A stretch of DNA of 64,000 nucleotides, taken from positions 1-64,000 of the forward strand of contig NZ_QPJQ01000002.1 of assembly GCF_003337275.1 (NCBI RefSeq). The letters are read 5' to 3'. Both the position numbers and the translations under genes were made by a program. The notes under the pieces were generated by a model, which searched no databases, had not been told where the DNA came from, and worked only from the letters and a program-made list of their open reading frames with translations. Origin of the DNA: Marinomonas foliarum. Its GTDB lineage: Bacteria > Pseudomonadota > Gammaproteobacteria > Pseudomonadales > Marinomonadaceae. This document shows, piece by piece, positions 28,262 through 39,256 of the stretch. Numbering within the stretch: position 1 is the first letter of the stretch; each line of letters opens with the position of its first letter.

Positions 28262-28798
28262 CTAGGAGTTTATCGCCTCGGCCAGTTTCGCTAGTTTACC
28301 GCGAACTGAACCGTCGATGATTAAGTCACCTGTACGAATAACCACGCCACCAAGTAGGCTTGCGTCTGTTTCACTGGTTAAGTTGACTGTACGATCCAAC
28401 TTTTTCGCCAATGAAGCGGCTAATGCTTGTGTTTGTTCTGCTGTAAGTTCAAATGCAGACGTAAATTCAACATTTACGGCTTTTTCGAAATTCAGTTTGA
28501 ACTGTAAAAATAGCACAGAAATCATAGGAAGAAGCGATAAACGCTTATTCACTGCAAGGGTAAGCAAAAATGCTTTACCTTGCTCTGTAGCTACTTCTGC
28601 ACAAACGTCCGCTAGAGCGTTTGCCTTCTCTTCCGCACTAAAAGCCGAATTTTTAAGTGCCTGTTTAAGCTTAGGTTCTACTGTTACAGCAGCTAATATG
28701 CTTAACATATCAGCCCACTCAGTAATTTGACCTTGCTCTTTAGCAACTTCAAAAACGGCTTTCGCATACGGTCGCGCGACTGTTTTTAATTCAGCCAT
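28262..28798 (-). CDS. atpH: ATP synthase F1 delta subunit
   Basis: The 178-residue subunit linking the alpha-beta crown to the peripheral stalk. It opens with ARPYAKAVFEVAKEQ and ends with the conserved GGVVIRTGDLIIDGSVRGKL strand region. It begins 11 bases after the atpF stop. Confidence 0.95.
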   Translation of the reverse strand: MAELKTVARPYAKAVFEVAKEQGQITEWADMLSILAAVTVEPKLKQALKNSAFSAEEKANALADVCAEVATEQGKAFLLTLAVNKRLSLLPMISVLFLQFKLNFEKAVNVEFTSAFELTAEQTQALAASLAKKLDRTVNLTSETDASLLGGVVIRTGDLIIDGSVRGKLAKLAEAINS

Positions 28799-28809
28799 TA
28801 GACCCTCGC

Positions 28810-29280
28810 TTAAAGCTCTTTGGCGAGCTGTTCAACGATCTCGCTATGTGCTTTTTCGTCAATGGTGGCTCCCAAAATCTTCTCGGCACCAGCAAATGCA
28901 AGAACAGAAACTTGAGCACGCAATGCTTCTTTAGCACGCATAACGTCTTGCTCGATCTCTGCTTGAGCTGCTTCGCGCAGACGTTTGCCATCGGCAATCA
29001 CCTGCTCTTTCGCCTCGTCGATCATTTGGTTCGCACGTTTGTTGGCTTGTTCAATAATCTCGGCCGCGTTGTCTTTGCTTTCGCGTAAAATCTGGTCGGC
29101 TTGTTCTTGTGCCAACTCAAGATCACGGGAAGCGCGGTTCGCTGCTTCTAAACCGTCTGCTATTTTTTTGCTACGCTCTTCGAGCGCAGCAATCACTGGT
29201 GGCCACACAAATTTCATGCAGAACCAGACAAAAATGGCAAACGAAATAGCTTGGCCTATAAGTGTGAGATTCAAGTTCAC
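28810..29280 (-). CDS. atpF: ATP synthase Fo b subunit
   Basis: The 156-residue peripheral stalk subunit, the same length as the E. coli protein. One N-terminal membrane helix ([18 protein letters not shown]) is followed by a long charged coiled coil ([17 protein letters not shown] onwards). The membrane-proximal [13 protein letters not shown] motif is typical. Confidence 0.95.
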   Translation of the reverse strand: MNLNLTLIGQAISFAIFVWFCMKFVWPPVIAALEERSKKIADGLEAANRASRDLELAQEQADQILRESKDNAAEIIEQANKRANQMIDEAKEQVIADGKRLREAAQAEIEQDVMRAKEALRAQVSVLAFAGAEKILGATIDEKAHSEIVEQLAKEL

Positions 29281-29337
29281 GCTAATATCCTCGCTCTAGT
29301 CGTTCAAAAAATAAATCACTTACAATCAAGCGACGTA

Positions 29338-29610
<273 letters not shown>

Positions 29611-29661
29611 TTACAGTTTTAGATTCAAGTTTAAAAAAATATTACTATATATAACAATATC

Positions 29662-30507
<846 letters not shown>

Positions 30508-30543
30508 TTAATGATAAAAACCACGCGCCCACTGTTCGTTAAA

Positions 30544-30945
30544 TTAACGAATAACAGCAGGGCTGAGCCAGTGACTCAAAATTGCTAAACTAAAGCCCGC
30601 AAAAAAGCTTCCAGCGGCCAGAGGTTTCACCAGAATAAACACCAGTGATAGCAGTAAGACAGTTAAAACCAGCTTACCAGCCTCTCCTCTATAAAAAGAT
30701 TTAACAACCTCTTTCGCAGGCAAAATTCTTTTATGGCCGAACACCCGCCAAGCCATATAAACATTGGGTAGTATGCTGGTCAGCCCTCCTAATAAAAAAG
30801 AGTACCCATACAGACCATTAACGATGTAAAAGATTCCCAAAGAAACAAAAAAAGTGAGCATTAATTGCAATAAAAGAAAACGAAACACAGCCTTCTTTTT
30901 AGCGCTAATCATTGCACTGGCGCTTAGTGGCTTATTTGCCTCCAT
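30544..30945 (-). CDS. atpI: ATP synthase-associated protein AtpI
   Basis: A 133-residue, four-helix membrane protein at the head of the atp operon. It resembles AtpI/UncI, which assists c-ring assembly. I chose the ATG at 30945 (MEANKPLSAS) with GAGAG seven bases upstream over a longer frame. GLYGYSFLLGGLTSILPNVYMAW is the conserved helix region. Confidence 0.85.
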   Translation of the reverse strand: MEANKPLSASAMISAKKKAVFRFLLLQLMLTFFVSLGIFYIVNGLYGYSFLLGGLTSILPNVYMAWRVFGHKRILPAKEVVKSFYRGEAGKLVLTVLLLSLVFILVKPLAAGSFFAGFSLAILSHWLSPAVIR

Positions 30946-31007
30946 TACAAACTCTCTTTTTGCACAATAAAAGTGCAATCAATGTGATGATTTACAAAAT
31001 TCGAGGC

Positions 31008-31036
31008 ATTATATGGGTTATGGCGGCTGTGTTCAA
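31008..31036 (-). promoter_or_regulatory. Sigma70-type promoter of the atp operon
   Basis: On the minus strand TTGAAC (31036-31031), a 17-base spacer and a perfect TATAAT (31013-31008) lie ~63 bases upstream of atpI. This is the cleanest promoter in the window, fitting a strongly expressed operon. Confidence 0.8.
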
Positions 31037-31108
31037 CTTAAAACGGATAGTGGGATCAGTTTCTACTCATCTTGTCTAGATAGAAAAAAGCACTTGTCAC
31101 GAATTGCT

Positions 31109-31993
31109 TCATTTCCCAGCCAGGAGCTCGCTAACCAAGAGTTCTAGGTGCTCAGGGTTTCTATACTCAATGACAAGCTTACCTTTTCCTTTTGCTGAAG
31201 GCTGTATTTTCACCGCTGCATTAATCTTTTGGCTAATGCGTTCAGCTTCTGCACTTAAATCAGGCAGAGATGGTTTGTTATCTTCATTTTTATCAACGAC
31301 TTGAAAGTTTTTCACTAATCGTTCCGTCTCACGAACAGACAAAGATTTAGTGACAACTTGTGACGCTGCTTGAATTTGTTTGTCATGCTCTAATGGCAAT
31401 AACGCTCGAGCATGGCCCATTTCGATATCACCATGTTCTAATAAACGACGTACTTCTGGTGTTAAACCTAGTAATCGCAATAAATTTGCTACTGTCGAGC
31501 GAGATTTACCAACGGTATCGGCAACTTCTTGTTGAGTAAGGTGAAAATCTTCAACTAAACGCTGTAGTGCCAAGGCTTCTTCAACGGGGTTTAGGTCTTC
31601 GCGTTGAATATTTTCGATCAGAGCAAGCACGACAGCATCAGCGTCCTCGACATGGCGCACAATCACAGGTACTTGTGTTAAGTCCGCCAATTTGGCAGCT
31701 CGCCAACGGCGTTCACCGGCGATGATTTCATATTGATTATGACCATTTGGTCGTACAACAATCGGCTGCATGATGCCTTGGGTACGAATGGAAGCAGCCA
31801 AATCTTCTAATTGTGAAGGATTCATGTCACGACGAGGTTGGAATTTCCCTTTAGAAAGCCATTCTACTGGTAAATAAGTCAGACCTTTAATTTGCTCATT
31901 GTTTGAGCCACTTTCAGCCTCATTAGTTGGCGTCGATTGTGGTGCCAATAATGCATCTAAGCCACGACCTAGGCCTCTTTTTTTCATCGTCAT
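31109..31993 (-). CDS. parB: Chromosome partitioning protein ParB
   Basis: A 294-residue CTP-dependent clamp that loads at parS sites near the origin. The N-terminus MTMKKRGLGRGLDALLAP is typical, followed by the ParB/Srx domain with GERRWRAAKLA and the helix-turn-helix LTQQEVADTVGKSRSTVANLLRLL. I chose the ATG at 31993 because AGGG lies eight bases upstream. It follows parA by 45 bases and shares its transcript. I did not find a convincing parS site by eye. Confidence 0.94.
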   Translation of the reverse strand: MTMKKRGLGRGLDALLAPQSTPTNEAESGSNNEQIKGLTYLPVEWLSKGKFQPRRDMNPSQLEDLAASIRTQGIMQPIVVRPNGHNQYEIIAGERRWRAAKLADLTQVPVIVRHVEDADAVVLALIENIQREDLNPVEEALALQRLVEDFHLTQQEVADTVGKSRSTVANLLRLLGLTPEVRRLLEHGDIEMGHARALLPLEHDKQIQAASQVVTKSLSVRETERLVKNFQVVDKNEDNKPSLPDLSAEAERISQKINAAVKIQPSAKGKGKLVIEYRNPEHLELLVSELLAGK

Positions 31994-32038
31994 TTCATTA
32001 ACCCTAATTGGTATCAAAGTACGCTTATAACACAATAA

Positions 32039-32806
32039 TTATGCGACAGATTTTCTAATAAACTCACCGGCCAATGCTAAGTAAGCAATAGCGCCTCGAG
32101 ATTGTTTTTCATAATGTAAAACTGGCAAGCCGTAACTTGGTGATTCCGCCAAACGAATATTTCGAGGAATCACAGTATCATACACTTTGGAACCAAAATG
32201 TTTATGGAGTTGGCTAGAAACATCGTGAGTTAAACTAGGACGAGGATCATACATGGTTCGTAAAATACCTTCGACCTCTAGAGAGGGATTTAATGCCTGA
32301 GTAATACGCTCAATTGTTTGCAGTAAAGCGGTCAATCCTTCTAGCGCGTAATACTCACACTGCACCGGAATCAAAACTCCCTGTGAAGCAGCTAACGCAT
32401 TAACAGTCAGCATATTCAATGCAGGCGGACAATCCATCAATATATAATCAAAGTCATTGTCGACTTCATACAAACCAGCACGTAAGCGTGTTTCTTTACT
32501 TGGTAAATCTAGTAAAACGACTTCCGCACCAGTTAAATCACCATTAGCAGGCAATACCCAGTAGTCCCCAGGCATGCTTTTTTTCATGACTTCTTTTACG
32601 CCATGAGAACCAATCAATACATCATAAACACTGGTGTCTAATTCTTCTTTGGTAAAACCGCTACCTGTTGTTGCATTACCTTGTGGATCAAGATCAATTA
32701 ACAGCACTCGACGTTTCATCGCCGCTAAGGATGCTGCTAAATTAACGCAAGTAGTGGTTTTACCAACGCCACCTTTTTGATTGGTTACTGCTATGATTTT
32801 TGCCAT
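32039..32806 (-). CDS. parA: Chromosome partitioning ATPase ParA
   Basis: A 255-residue deviant-Walker ATPase (Soj type). The KGGVGKTT motif (residues 11-18) and FDYILMDCPPALN are visible; it has no N-terminal DNA-binding domain, as in chromosomal ParA. It begins three bases after the rsmG stop, within the mnmG-rsmG-parA-parB order seen near proteobacterial origins. Confidence 0.96.
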   Translation of the reverse strand: MAKIIAVTNQKGGVGKTTTCVNLAASLAAMKRRVLLIDLDPQGNATTGSGFTKEELDTSVYDVLIGSHGVKEVMKKSMPGDYWVLPANGDLTGAEVVLLDLPSKETRLRAGLYEVDNDFDYILMDCPPALNMLTVNALAASQGVLIPVQCEYYALEGLTALLQTIERITQALNPSLEVEGILRTMYDPRPSLTHDVSSQLHKHFGSKVYDTVIPRNIRLAESPSYGLPVLHYEKQSRGAIAYLALAGEFIRKSVA

Positions 32807-32809
32807 GCT

Positions 32810-33436
32810 TTATCCTTTACGCGTCATCACAACCATGTGACGCTCCGCCTGAACATTTGGCACATTTAGAGGTTCTACAGACACTACATCAACGCCTTTG
32901 GGCAGTGTCGCTATTTCTTCGCTAGGATAAACACCCTTCATAGCCAAAAAGTTACCCGAGTCTTTCGGAAGCGGCAACGTCCAATTAATCATATCTTCTA
33001 AAGAGGCAAAAGCTCTTGAAATAACATGATCGTAAGTGCCTTGAAAAGCATGCTTTTCAACACGTTCATTGGCTACGGTTACGTTATGAGTACCTAACTC
33101 CATCTTAACTTGTGTTAAGAAGCGTGTTTTTTTGCCATTACTGTCTAATAACGTAAATTGTTTATCTGGATAACATATAGCAAGCACCATACCAGGTAAA
33201 CCCGGTCCAGTGCCGACATCTATAATATTTTCACCGGTGATAAAAGGTAATGTCGCCAAACTGTCTAACAAGTGTAATGTGATCATTTGCTCAACATCAC
33301 GAATAGCAGTTAGGTTGTAAGCCTTATTCCACTTTTCGAGCATGGCTAAGTATTTTACAAGTGTCTGAATGGTTTCATCAGATAGAACAGCGCCCATTTG
33401 TTGGGCGCCTTTTTGAATAGTGTCAAAGTGTGTCAC
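32810..33436 (-). CDS. rsmG: 16S rRNA (guanine-N7) methyltransferase RsmG
   Basis: A 208-residue SAM-dependent enzyme that methylates G527 of 16S rRNA. The SAM motif is ENIIDVGTGPGLPGMVLA, with LLDSNGKKTRFL after it. The start is a GTG with GGA upstream. Gap to mnmG is only ~50 bases on the same strand, as is common (gidA-gidB). Confidence 0.94.
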   Translation of the reverse strand: MTHFDTIQKGAQQMGAVLSDETIQTLVKYLAMLEKWNKAYNLTAIRDVEQMITLHLLDSLATLPFITGENIIDVGTGPGLPGMVLAICYPDKQFTLLDSNGKKTRFLTQVKMELGTHNVTVANERVEKHAFQGTYDHVISRAFASLEDMINWTLPLPKDSGNFLAMKGVYPSEEIATLPKGVDVVSVEPLNVPNVQAERHMVVMTRKG

Positions 33437-33487
33437 AGTCGATCCATTTCTATAGAGATAGCAATTAAGGATTATCGGCTGATGATT

Positions 33488-35377
33488 CTAGGCACTTTTG
33501 CGCGCAATCGCACGTTTTTTCAAGTGAATTAATAGTAAGGATACTGCAGCTGGCGTCACACCTTGGATTCGAGATGCTGCCGCAAGCGTTGCAGGGCGCT
33601 GTTGAGTCAGCTTTTGCTTGATCTCATTCGAAAGACCTTCCATCTTGGTATAATCCAAATCTTCAGGTAGCTCGGTATTTTCTTGACGACGTAGACGCTC
33701 AATATCTTCGGCTTGACGAGAAATGTAGCCCGCGTATTTCACAGCAATTTGTACTTGCTCAGAAACTTGTTCGTCCACAGGCTCATCAAGAGCATTTTTC
33801 AAATTCGCTACATCGGAATACACAATGTTCGGACGCTTTAGTAGATCCAACAAGCTGTATTCATGAGTAATTGGCGTTTCCAATTTAGGATTGATACTTT
33901 CCGCTTCTGGTGTATTTGGCACAACCCAACTCGATTTAAGACGTTGCGTTTCTACTTCTATTGCTTCACGTTTTTTACAGAAGGCAGCCCAACGCTCATC
34001 AGAAACCAAACCAAGCTCACGACCTTTTTCAGTCAAACGCATGTCAGCATTGTCTTCACGCAAGATCAAACGATATTCGGCACGACTAGTAAACATGCGA
34101 TAGGGTTCTTTTGTACCCATGCTAATCAAGTCATCAACTAATACACCTAGATAGGCTTCATCACGACGCGGCGTCCACGCTTCTTTATCTTGAGCTAATA
34201 AGGCAGCATTTAGACCAGCCAGTAACCCTTGTGCGCCAGCTTCTTCATAACCTGTTGTTCCATTGATTTGTCCTGCAAAGAACAAACCTGGCATGTGTTT
34301 GGTTTCTAAAGAATATTTTAAATCCTGAGGATTAAAGTAATCGTACTCAATAGCATAACCAGGACGAGTGATGTGGGCACTCTCCATGCCTTTCATCGAA
34401 CGTACTAGCTCAATTTGTACATCAAATGGCAAAGATGTCGAAATACCATTTGGATACAGTTCGTGTGTCGTTAAACCTTCTGGCTCGATAAAGATTTGAT
34501 GAGAGTTCTTATCGGCAAAGCGTACTATTTTGTCCTCAATAGAAGGACAGTAACGTGGCCCAATGCCTTCTATAACACCAGAGTACATTGGTGAACGATC
34601 CATACCAGCACGAATTATGTCGTGAGTTTGTTCATTAGTATGAGTAATAAAACACTCAACTTGACGAGGATGCATTGCACGATTGCCCATATATGACATA
34701 ACAGGATCAATGTCATCACCAGGTTGTGCCTGCATCAGAGAAAAATCGACAGTACGTGCGTCAATACGAGGTGGTGTTCCCGTTTTTAAGCGATCAACAC
34801 GGAATGGTAAAGCTCGAAGTTTTTGCGCTAAGCCAATAGATGGCGGATCACCAGCACGGCCACCTGAGTGGTTTTGTAAGCCAATATGGATAACGCCACC
34901 TAAAAAGGTACCGGCCGTTAAAACAACGGTTTTACTATTAAAGCGAATACCTGTTTGAGTAATCACACCACGAGCAGCACCATCTTCAACAATCAGATCT
35001 TCAGCCGATTGTTGAAAAAGCCATAAGTTTTCTTGGTTTTCTAACTTATGGCGAATAGCCGCTTTATATAAAATGCGATCAGCTTGAGCTCGTGTGGCTC
35101 GAACAGCAGGTCCTTTACGAGAGTTCAAAGTACGAAACTGAATCCCCGCTTGATCTGTTGCTAATGCCATAGCGCCGTCTAAAGCGTCTATTTCTTTAAC
35201 CAGATGGGACTTCCCTATGCCACCAATGGCGGGGTTACAGGACATTTGTCCTAAAGTTTCAATGTTGTGAGAAAGTAACAAAGTTTTAACGCCCATACGA
35301 GCTGCTGCTAAAGCTGCTTCTGTACCAGCGTGTCCGCCACCAACCACAATCACATCAAAGCGACTTGGGAAATCCAC
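33488..35377 (-). CDS. mnmG: tRNA uridine-5-carboxymethylaminomethyl modification enzyme MnmG
   Basis: An FAD enzyme that works with MnmE on U34 of tRNA. I place the start at a GTG (35375-35377) because CCGAGG lies just upstream and the product is then 629 residues, the same as E. coli MnmG; the open frame extends 28 codons further. The FAD loop [32 protein letters not shown] and the C-terminal helical tRNA-binding region are present. Unlike in pseudomonads, it is not next to mnmE: a DnaA-box region and four unrelated genes lie between. Confidence 0.93.
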   Translation of the reverse strand: MDFPSRFDVIVVGGGHAGTEAALAAARMGVKTLLLSHNIETLGQMSCNPAIGGIGKSHLVKEIDALDGAMALATDQAGIQFRTLNSRKGPAVRATRAQADRILYKAAIRHKLENQENLWLFQQSAEDLIVEDGAARGVITQTGIRFNSKTVVLTAGTFLGGVIHIGLQNHSGGRAGDPPSIGLAQKLRALPFRVDRLKTGTPPRIDARTVDFSLMQAQPGDDIDPVMSYMGNRAMHPRQVECFITHTNEQTHDIIRAGMDRSPMYSGVIEGIGPRYCPSIEDKIVRFADKNSHQIFIEPEGLTTHELYPNGISTSLPFDVQIELVRSMKGMESAHITRPGYAIEYDYFNPQDLKYSLETKHMPGLFFAGQINGTTGYEEAGAQGLLAGLNAALLAQDKEAWTPRRDEAYLGVLVDDLISMGTKEPYRMFTSRAEYRLILREDNADMRLTEKGRELGLVSDERWAAFCKKREAIEVETQRLKSSWVVPNTPEAESINPKLETPITHEYSLLDLLKRPNIVYSDVANLKNALDEPVDEQVSEQVQIAVKYAGYISRQAEDIERLRRQENTELPEDLDYTKMEGLSNEIKQKLTQQRPATLAAASRIQGVTPAAVSLLLIHLKKRAIARKSA

Positions 35378-36295
35378 AGGAACCTCGGTATTACTAAATA
35401 AAATGAATAAAAAACGATCAATCATCGATTGAGGCCGCTTAGTATATAGGCTAATTTCCAAAAAGAAAGAGATCGAAACTCTCTTAACCCGGTCATCAAT
35501 ATTAATATATTTAAGTAAGTATATAAGGTCTTTTATGTTTGTTATGTTTATATAGCAAGCTAATTTCTGTGTATAAAGATAAAAAATCTATACTTATTAA
35601 GTGTTTATAAAGATAACATCTTGTTAAGACAGGGCGGGTTATCTTGTGGTGTGGATAACCTAAACCTGTGCATAAAATAGGGACTTATACAGAGTCGATT
35701 TTTAAGGTCCAAGTTGTTAAAAACTGTGCAAAACTTCCTATCAAGCTATCACCATACTTATCAACAAGCTGTTTTTTGTTTCTTGAATGCTTTAAGTTGT
35801 TGTTTATTATGTTTTTTTATGTTTTTCTCCACAAAAAAAGCCCTTTTTCTAAAAAAAATAATCCACAAGAAAAAAAATAAAAAATTTTATTTTTTTCTAG
35901 ATAGCCAGTGTGAATAATTACCTTAGATCCTGATTTTTGTTGATGTTCGAGCCATTGTGGAGAAAGAAAGACAATCTTGAAAAAATCTACCTGTGAGTAA
36001 CTATTTTGCCTTTATGATCATCTTCACTGTATAAAGCGACAAATGAGGATGAGGCTATATTTGAGAGAGTGGCTTGTATTGAATTATCAAAAGCGATATC
36101 GGCATTCAATGAAACAATGGAGAGAAGTTTCTTGTGCAGTGGCGACGAGGTTAAGAAGAAAACGAGTTGATTACAGGCCTTAGCGCCCTCGCCCTGTTGC
36201 GTTTTTTAGTTATTAAACTGGACCGCGATAGAAAATAGAGCAAAAAAAAGCGCCTATCAAAGGCGCTTTTTAAGGTAAGAAGCTATAAAGCGAGG
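35378..36295. other. DnaA-box-rich, AT-rich gap upstream of mnmG (origin-like region 1)
   Basis: Four perfect DnaA boxes (TTATNCACA): 35568-35576, 35650-35658, 35667-35675 and 35909-35917, all on the minus strand. One-mismatch boxes lie at 35602, 35685, 35725, 35758 and 35859. Between 35,800 and 35,900 there is an A/T-only-like stretch that could unwind. From ~35,930 to 36,240 the composition becomes ordinary and I see no gene. E. coli has its oriC next to mnmG (gidA), so this could be an active or vestigial origin. Confidence 0.65.
36244..36271. terminator. Terminator of the alcohol dehydrogenase gene
   Basis: AAAAAGCGCCT, ATCAA-type loop, AGGCGCTTTTT: a perfect stem with T runs on both strands, 25 bases past the stop at 36296. 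Confidence 0.9.
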
Positions 36296-37354
36296 TTAAG
36301 CTTCTTCTTTCAAGCTTTTCATATCGATAATGAATCGGTATTTCACATCGCCTTTTTTCATGCGCTGATAAGCTTGGTTGATATCCTGGATATTGATCAT
36401 CTCAGCATCACATTCAATGTTATGCTCTGCACAGAAGTCCAACATTTCTTGTGTTTCTGCAATACCACCGATCAAAGAACCAGTGAGTACACGACGTTTC
36501 ATCACCAAGTTGGCCGCATGAACCGCTGGTTCCATTGGTTCGATAAGACCGACTAAAATGTGCGTTCCATCGACTTTTAAGCAACCCAAGTACGGGTTCA
36601 AATCATGTTGAACGGGAATGGTGTCTAATAAATAGTCGAATGTCATTGCGGCTGCTTTCATTTGTGCTTCGTCAGTTGAAACGATCACATAATCTGCGCC
36701 TTGTTTTTTCGCTTCTGCAATTTTACTTTCTGAACGAGTGAAAATAGTCACTTCTGCACCAAAGGCTTTTGCGAATTTCACGCCCATGTGGCCTAAACCG
36801 CCCATTCCTAAAACACCGACTTTATCGCCTGCCTTAATGCCGTGATGACGTAGTGGAGAATACGTTGTGATACCAGCACATAATAAAGGAGCGGCTTTAC
36901 TCAGTTCTAAAGTCTGAGGAATAGATAAGACGAACTTTTCACGCACTACTATGTGATCTGAATAACCACCGTAGGTTAAAGTTCCGTCGATTAGATCGTG
37001 AGCACCATAGGTTCCGACTGGACCATTATCGCAATATTGCTCTAAGTCCGCGGCGCAATGGGAGCAATGCTGACAAGAGTCGACCATACAACCTACGCCG
37101 ACAATGTCGCCAATCTTATATTTGGACACTTTACTGCCAACTTCGGTGACTTTACCGACAATTTCATGGCCAGGAACGATTGGGTAATTACTTGGTCCCC
37201 AATCACTTTCCGCCGTATGAATATCAGAGTGACAAACACCACAATAAAGAATGTCGATATTTACATCGTCTTCACGAAGCGCGCGACGTTCAAATGAAAA
37301 GGGTGCTAAAGGGGTTGTTGCAGAGAGTGCAGCATAAGATTTTGCTTGGCTCAT
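36296..37354 (-). CDS. yahK: Zinc-dependent alcohol dehydrogenase/aldehyde reductase (YahK-like)
   Basis: A 352-residue medium-chain dehydrogenase of the cinnamyl-alcohol/YahK group, which reduces aldehydes with NADPH. Catalytic zinc ligands are Cys41 (CGVCHSD) and His63 (PGHE); structural zinc is held by Cys94, Cys97, Cys100 and Cys108. The nucleotide loop is GMGGLGHMG. A GGAG ribosome-binding site precedes the ATG. It diverges from an AraC-family gene, the likely regulator. Physiological substrate unknown. Confidence 0.85.
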   Translation of the reverse strand: MSQAKSYAALSATTPLAPFSFERRALREDDVNIDILYCGVCHSDIHTAESDWGPSNYPIVPGHEIVGKVTEVGSKVSKYKIGDIVGVGCMVDSCQHCSHCAADLEQYCDNGPVGTYGAHDLIDGTLTYGGYSDHIVVREKFVLSIPQTLELSKAAPLLCAGITTYSPLRHHGIKAGDKVGVLGMGGLGHMGVKFAKAFGAEVTIFTRSESKIAEAKKQGADYVIVSTDEAQMKAAAMTFDYLLDTIPVQHDLNPYLGCLKVDGTHILVGLIEPMEPAVHAANLVMKRRVLTGSLIGGIAETQEMLDFCAEHNIECDAEMINIQDINQAYQRMKKGDVKYRFIIDMKSLKEEA

Positions 37355-37540
37355 AAATAGTTACTCCAGTGTTAGAACATGAAATATGTGTTACCTAGTG
37401 TAGAGTAAGCTTTGATGTTTTGTGTTGTGCATTCTTGCTATTGTTTTGCCTATTTCTCTAAATAGTTAAAACATAACTTTTCCTACACAATCTTGTATGG
37501 ATAATAACTTCATTGATTTTTATAGATAGATGGATCAAAT

Positions 37541-38419
37541 ATGACCGATAGAAATTTAGTAGATTTGATCAAACCTCTAGTAAGTTCGGAAGGTTTTTCT
37601 GATACGTTAATTGCCAATGTGCGCTTGATGAAGTGTGCGAAATCCTTACCTAGAATACCTTTAATTTATAGTCCTGGACTTACTATTATTGTCCAAGGTC
37701 GTAAAATTGGTTACTTGGGTGATCGTGAAATTCATTATAATTCTGGCCATTATTTAGTTCAAACACTGCCTTTACCCTTTGAGTGTGAAACCTTTGCTAG
37801 CGAAGATGAACCTCTTCTTGGAGTGTCTATTGATATAGATCCAGTTTTGTTATCTGAGTTAGTTTCTGTTTCTTCTGAAAATGATTTAAAGCTATCTGTA
37901 TCCCATTTCCCCATGTCTTCAGTATCAATGAGTGATGAAATGATTGAGTCTGTATCTCGCCTTATCAAAGCTTTATACGACCCAAATACTGCAAAAATAA
38001 TGGGGCCGAGTCGAGTTCGAGAGGTGGTTTTTGAAGCTTTGCAAAGCTCGCAAGGGGATGCGTTACGTGCCTTGGTGCTTAATCAAGGACGCTTTTCGCT
38101 GATAGTGAATTCCCTTAAACAATTGCATCAGCAGCTGGATCAAGAAGTCCGTGTGGAACAGCTTGCAGAAGATGCCAACATGAGTGTTTCAAGCTTCCAC
38201 CATCATTTTAAAAACATCGCAGGATCGTCTCCATTACAGTACCTGAAGCGTTTGCGTCTATTGAAAGCACAAATGCTGTTAAACCGAGGTCACCTGAATG
38301 TCAGTCAGATTTCTTTAGAAGTTGGCTATAAAAGTATTCATCAGTTCAGTCGAGATTATAAACGCTACTTTGGTGCGCCTCCGACAAAAGACAAGCTAAG
38401 AGAAGACGCCGTAATATAA
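37541..38419 (+). CDS. AraC-family regulator (AraC_N cupin type)
   Basis: A 292-residue regulator. The N-terminal half (IPLIYSPGLTIIVQGRK, then GHYLVQTLPLPFECET) is the AraC_N type found beside short- and medium-chain oxidoreductases. Two C-terminal helix-turn-helices follow (VEQLAEDANMSVSSFHHHF and VSQISLEVGYKSIHQFSRDY). It is divergent from the yahK-like gene across ~185 bases, the usual layout for local activation by an aldehyde. The inducer is unknown. Confidence 0.87.
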   Translation: MTDRNLVDLIKPLVSSEGFSDTLIANVRLMKCAKSLPRIPLIYSPGLTIIVQGRKIGYLGDREIHYNSGHYLVQTLPLPFECETFASEDEPLLGVSIDIDPVLLSELVSVSSENDLKLSVSHFPMSSVSMSDEMIESVSRLIKALYDPNTAKIMGPSRVREVVFEALQSSQGDALRALVLNQGRFSLIVNSLKQLHQQLDQEVRVEQLAEDANMSVSSFHHHFKNIAGSSPLQYLKRLRLLKAQMLLNRGHLNVSQISLEVGYKSIHQFSRDYKRYFGAPPTKDKLREDAVI

Positions 38420-38455
38420 TTTTTTTCCTTATTGAATTTACTTTGTTGAATTTAA

Positions 38456-38470
38456 TAGACAGGTGGTCTA
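38456..38470. promoter_or_regulatory. Putative AcuR-type operator upstream of the TetR gene
   Basis: TAGAC-AGGTG-GTCTA, a perfect inverted repeat. It overlaps a possible promoter with -35 TTGAAT at 38446. The same arms and spacing recur in front of acuI at 39228. Confidence 0.7.
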
Positions 38471-38492
38471 AATTAATACCTATCGTATTTTA

Positions 38493-39182
38493 TTGCCTAG
38501 GTATAAACACTTGCTCTCTATCCTTGATGAACCAGATACCACCGTTAATCTGCCGAATAAACCTCGTCGTGGTCGTCCTAAAAAACAACCAAGCGATTCT
38601 TTGGATACCAAAGAGGCTTTGCTGCGTGCTGGAATGCAAATATTGACGGAATCTGGCTTTATTCGCAGTGGTATTGATCCGATTTTAAAATCGATTGGTG
38701 TGCCAAAGGGGTCTTTCTATCATTATTTTTCTAGTAAAGAAGCCTTTGGTTTGGCAGTCTTAGAGCGTTATCGCCGTTATTTCGAAGCTAAGTTAGATGG
38801 TTTCTTACTGGACGAGGCTTTTTCTCCGCTAGAGCGATTACAGCGTTTTGCTCAAGACGCCCAAGACGGCATTGTCCGGCACGAATTTAAACGTGGTTGT
38901 TTAGTGGGTAACTTGGAACAAGAATCCAGTCTGCTTTCTGAGGCGTTTCGAGAACAACTGCAAGCAACCTATCAAAGCTGGCAAGTACGAGTGGCGACCT
39001 GTTTATTAGAAAGTCAAAAACAAGGTGAAATTGATCTTACAGGCAATATTAACGATATTTCTCAAGCATTTTGGATTGGCTGGGAAGGCGCTGTTCATCG
39101 GGCTAGATTAGTCAAAAGCACACAACCACTAAGCTTGTTCATGGCGTTTTTTATCCAAGCAATTCAAATTAATACAAATTAA
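38493..39182 (+). CDS. acuR: TetR-family repressor (AcuR-like)
   Basis: A ~229-residue TetR regulator. The N-terminal tail is rich in Arg/Lys/Pro (KPRRGRPKKQ), then the helix-turn-helix (ILKSIGVPKGSFYHYFSSKEAF). This architecture and the gene immediately downstream (acuI) match AcuR, the repressor of acrylate/acryloyl-CoA genes. The start is unclear: no ATG is in frame before residue 48, so a TTG at 38493 or 38511 is needed. Candidate operators lie in front of both this gene and acuI, fitting autoregulation. Confidence 0.75.
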   Translation: MPRYKHLLSILDEPDTTVNLPNKPRRGRPKKQPSDSLDTKEALLRAGMQILTESGFIRSGIDPILKSIGVPKGSFYHYFSSKEAFGLAVLERYRRYFEAKLDGFLLDEAFSPLERLQRFAQDAQDGIVRHEFKRGCLVGNLEQESSLLSEAFREQLQATYQSWQVRVATCLLESQKQGEIDLTGNINDISQAFWIGWEGAVHRARLVKSTQPLSLFMAFFIQAIQINTN

Positions 39183-39189
39183 TGACAAT

Positions 39190-39216
39190 AGCCAAGTGAA
39201 GCTACTTGGCTTTTTT
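39190..39216 (+). terminator. Terminator between the TetR gene and acuI
   Basis: AGCCAAGT, a six-base loop and ACTTGGCT, followed by six T. It shows that acuI has its own promoter rather than reading through from the regulator. Confidence 0.85.
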
Positions 39217-39227
39217 GTCCATATAAA

Positions 39228-39242
39228 TAGACGAACGGTCTA
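39228..39242. promoter_or_regulatory. Putative AcuR-type operator upstream of acuI
   Basis: TAGAC-GAACG-GTCTA, identical in arms and spacing to the repeat at 38456. It ends 14 bases before the acuI ATG, where a bound repressor would block transcription. Confidence 0.7.
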
Positions 39243-39256
39243 AAATTGGAGGATTT

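Noticed and set aside
35668..35917. Two small Phe/Lys-rich plus-strand frames in the mnmG-upstream gap
   Set aside because: They arise from AT-rich origin-like DNA with DnaA boxes; low-complexity products.
36000..36240. Small RNA or peptide in the ordinary-composition part of the gap before yahK
   Set aside because: Only a 17-codon frame (MERSFLCSG...) and no promoter-terminator pair; insufficient support.
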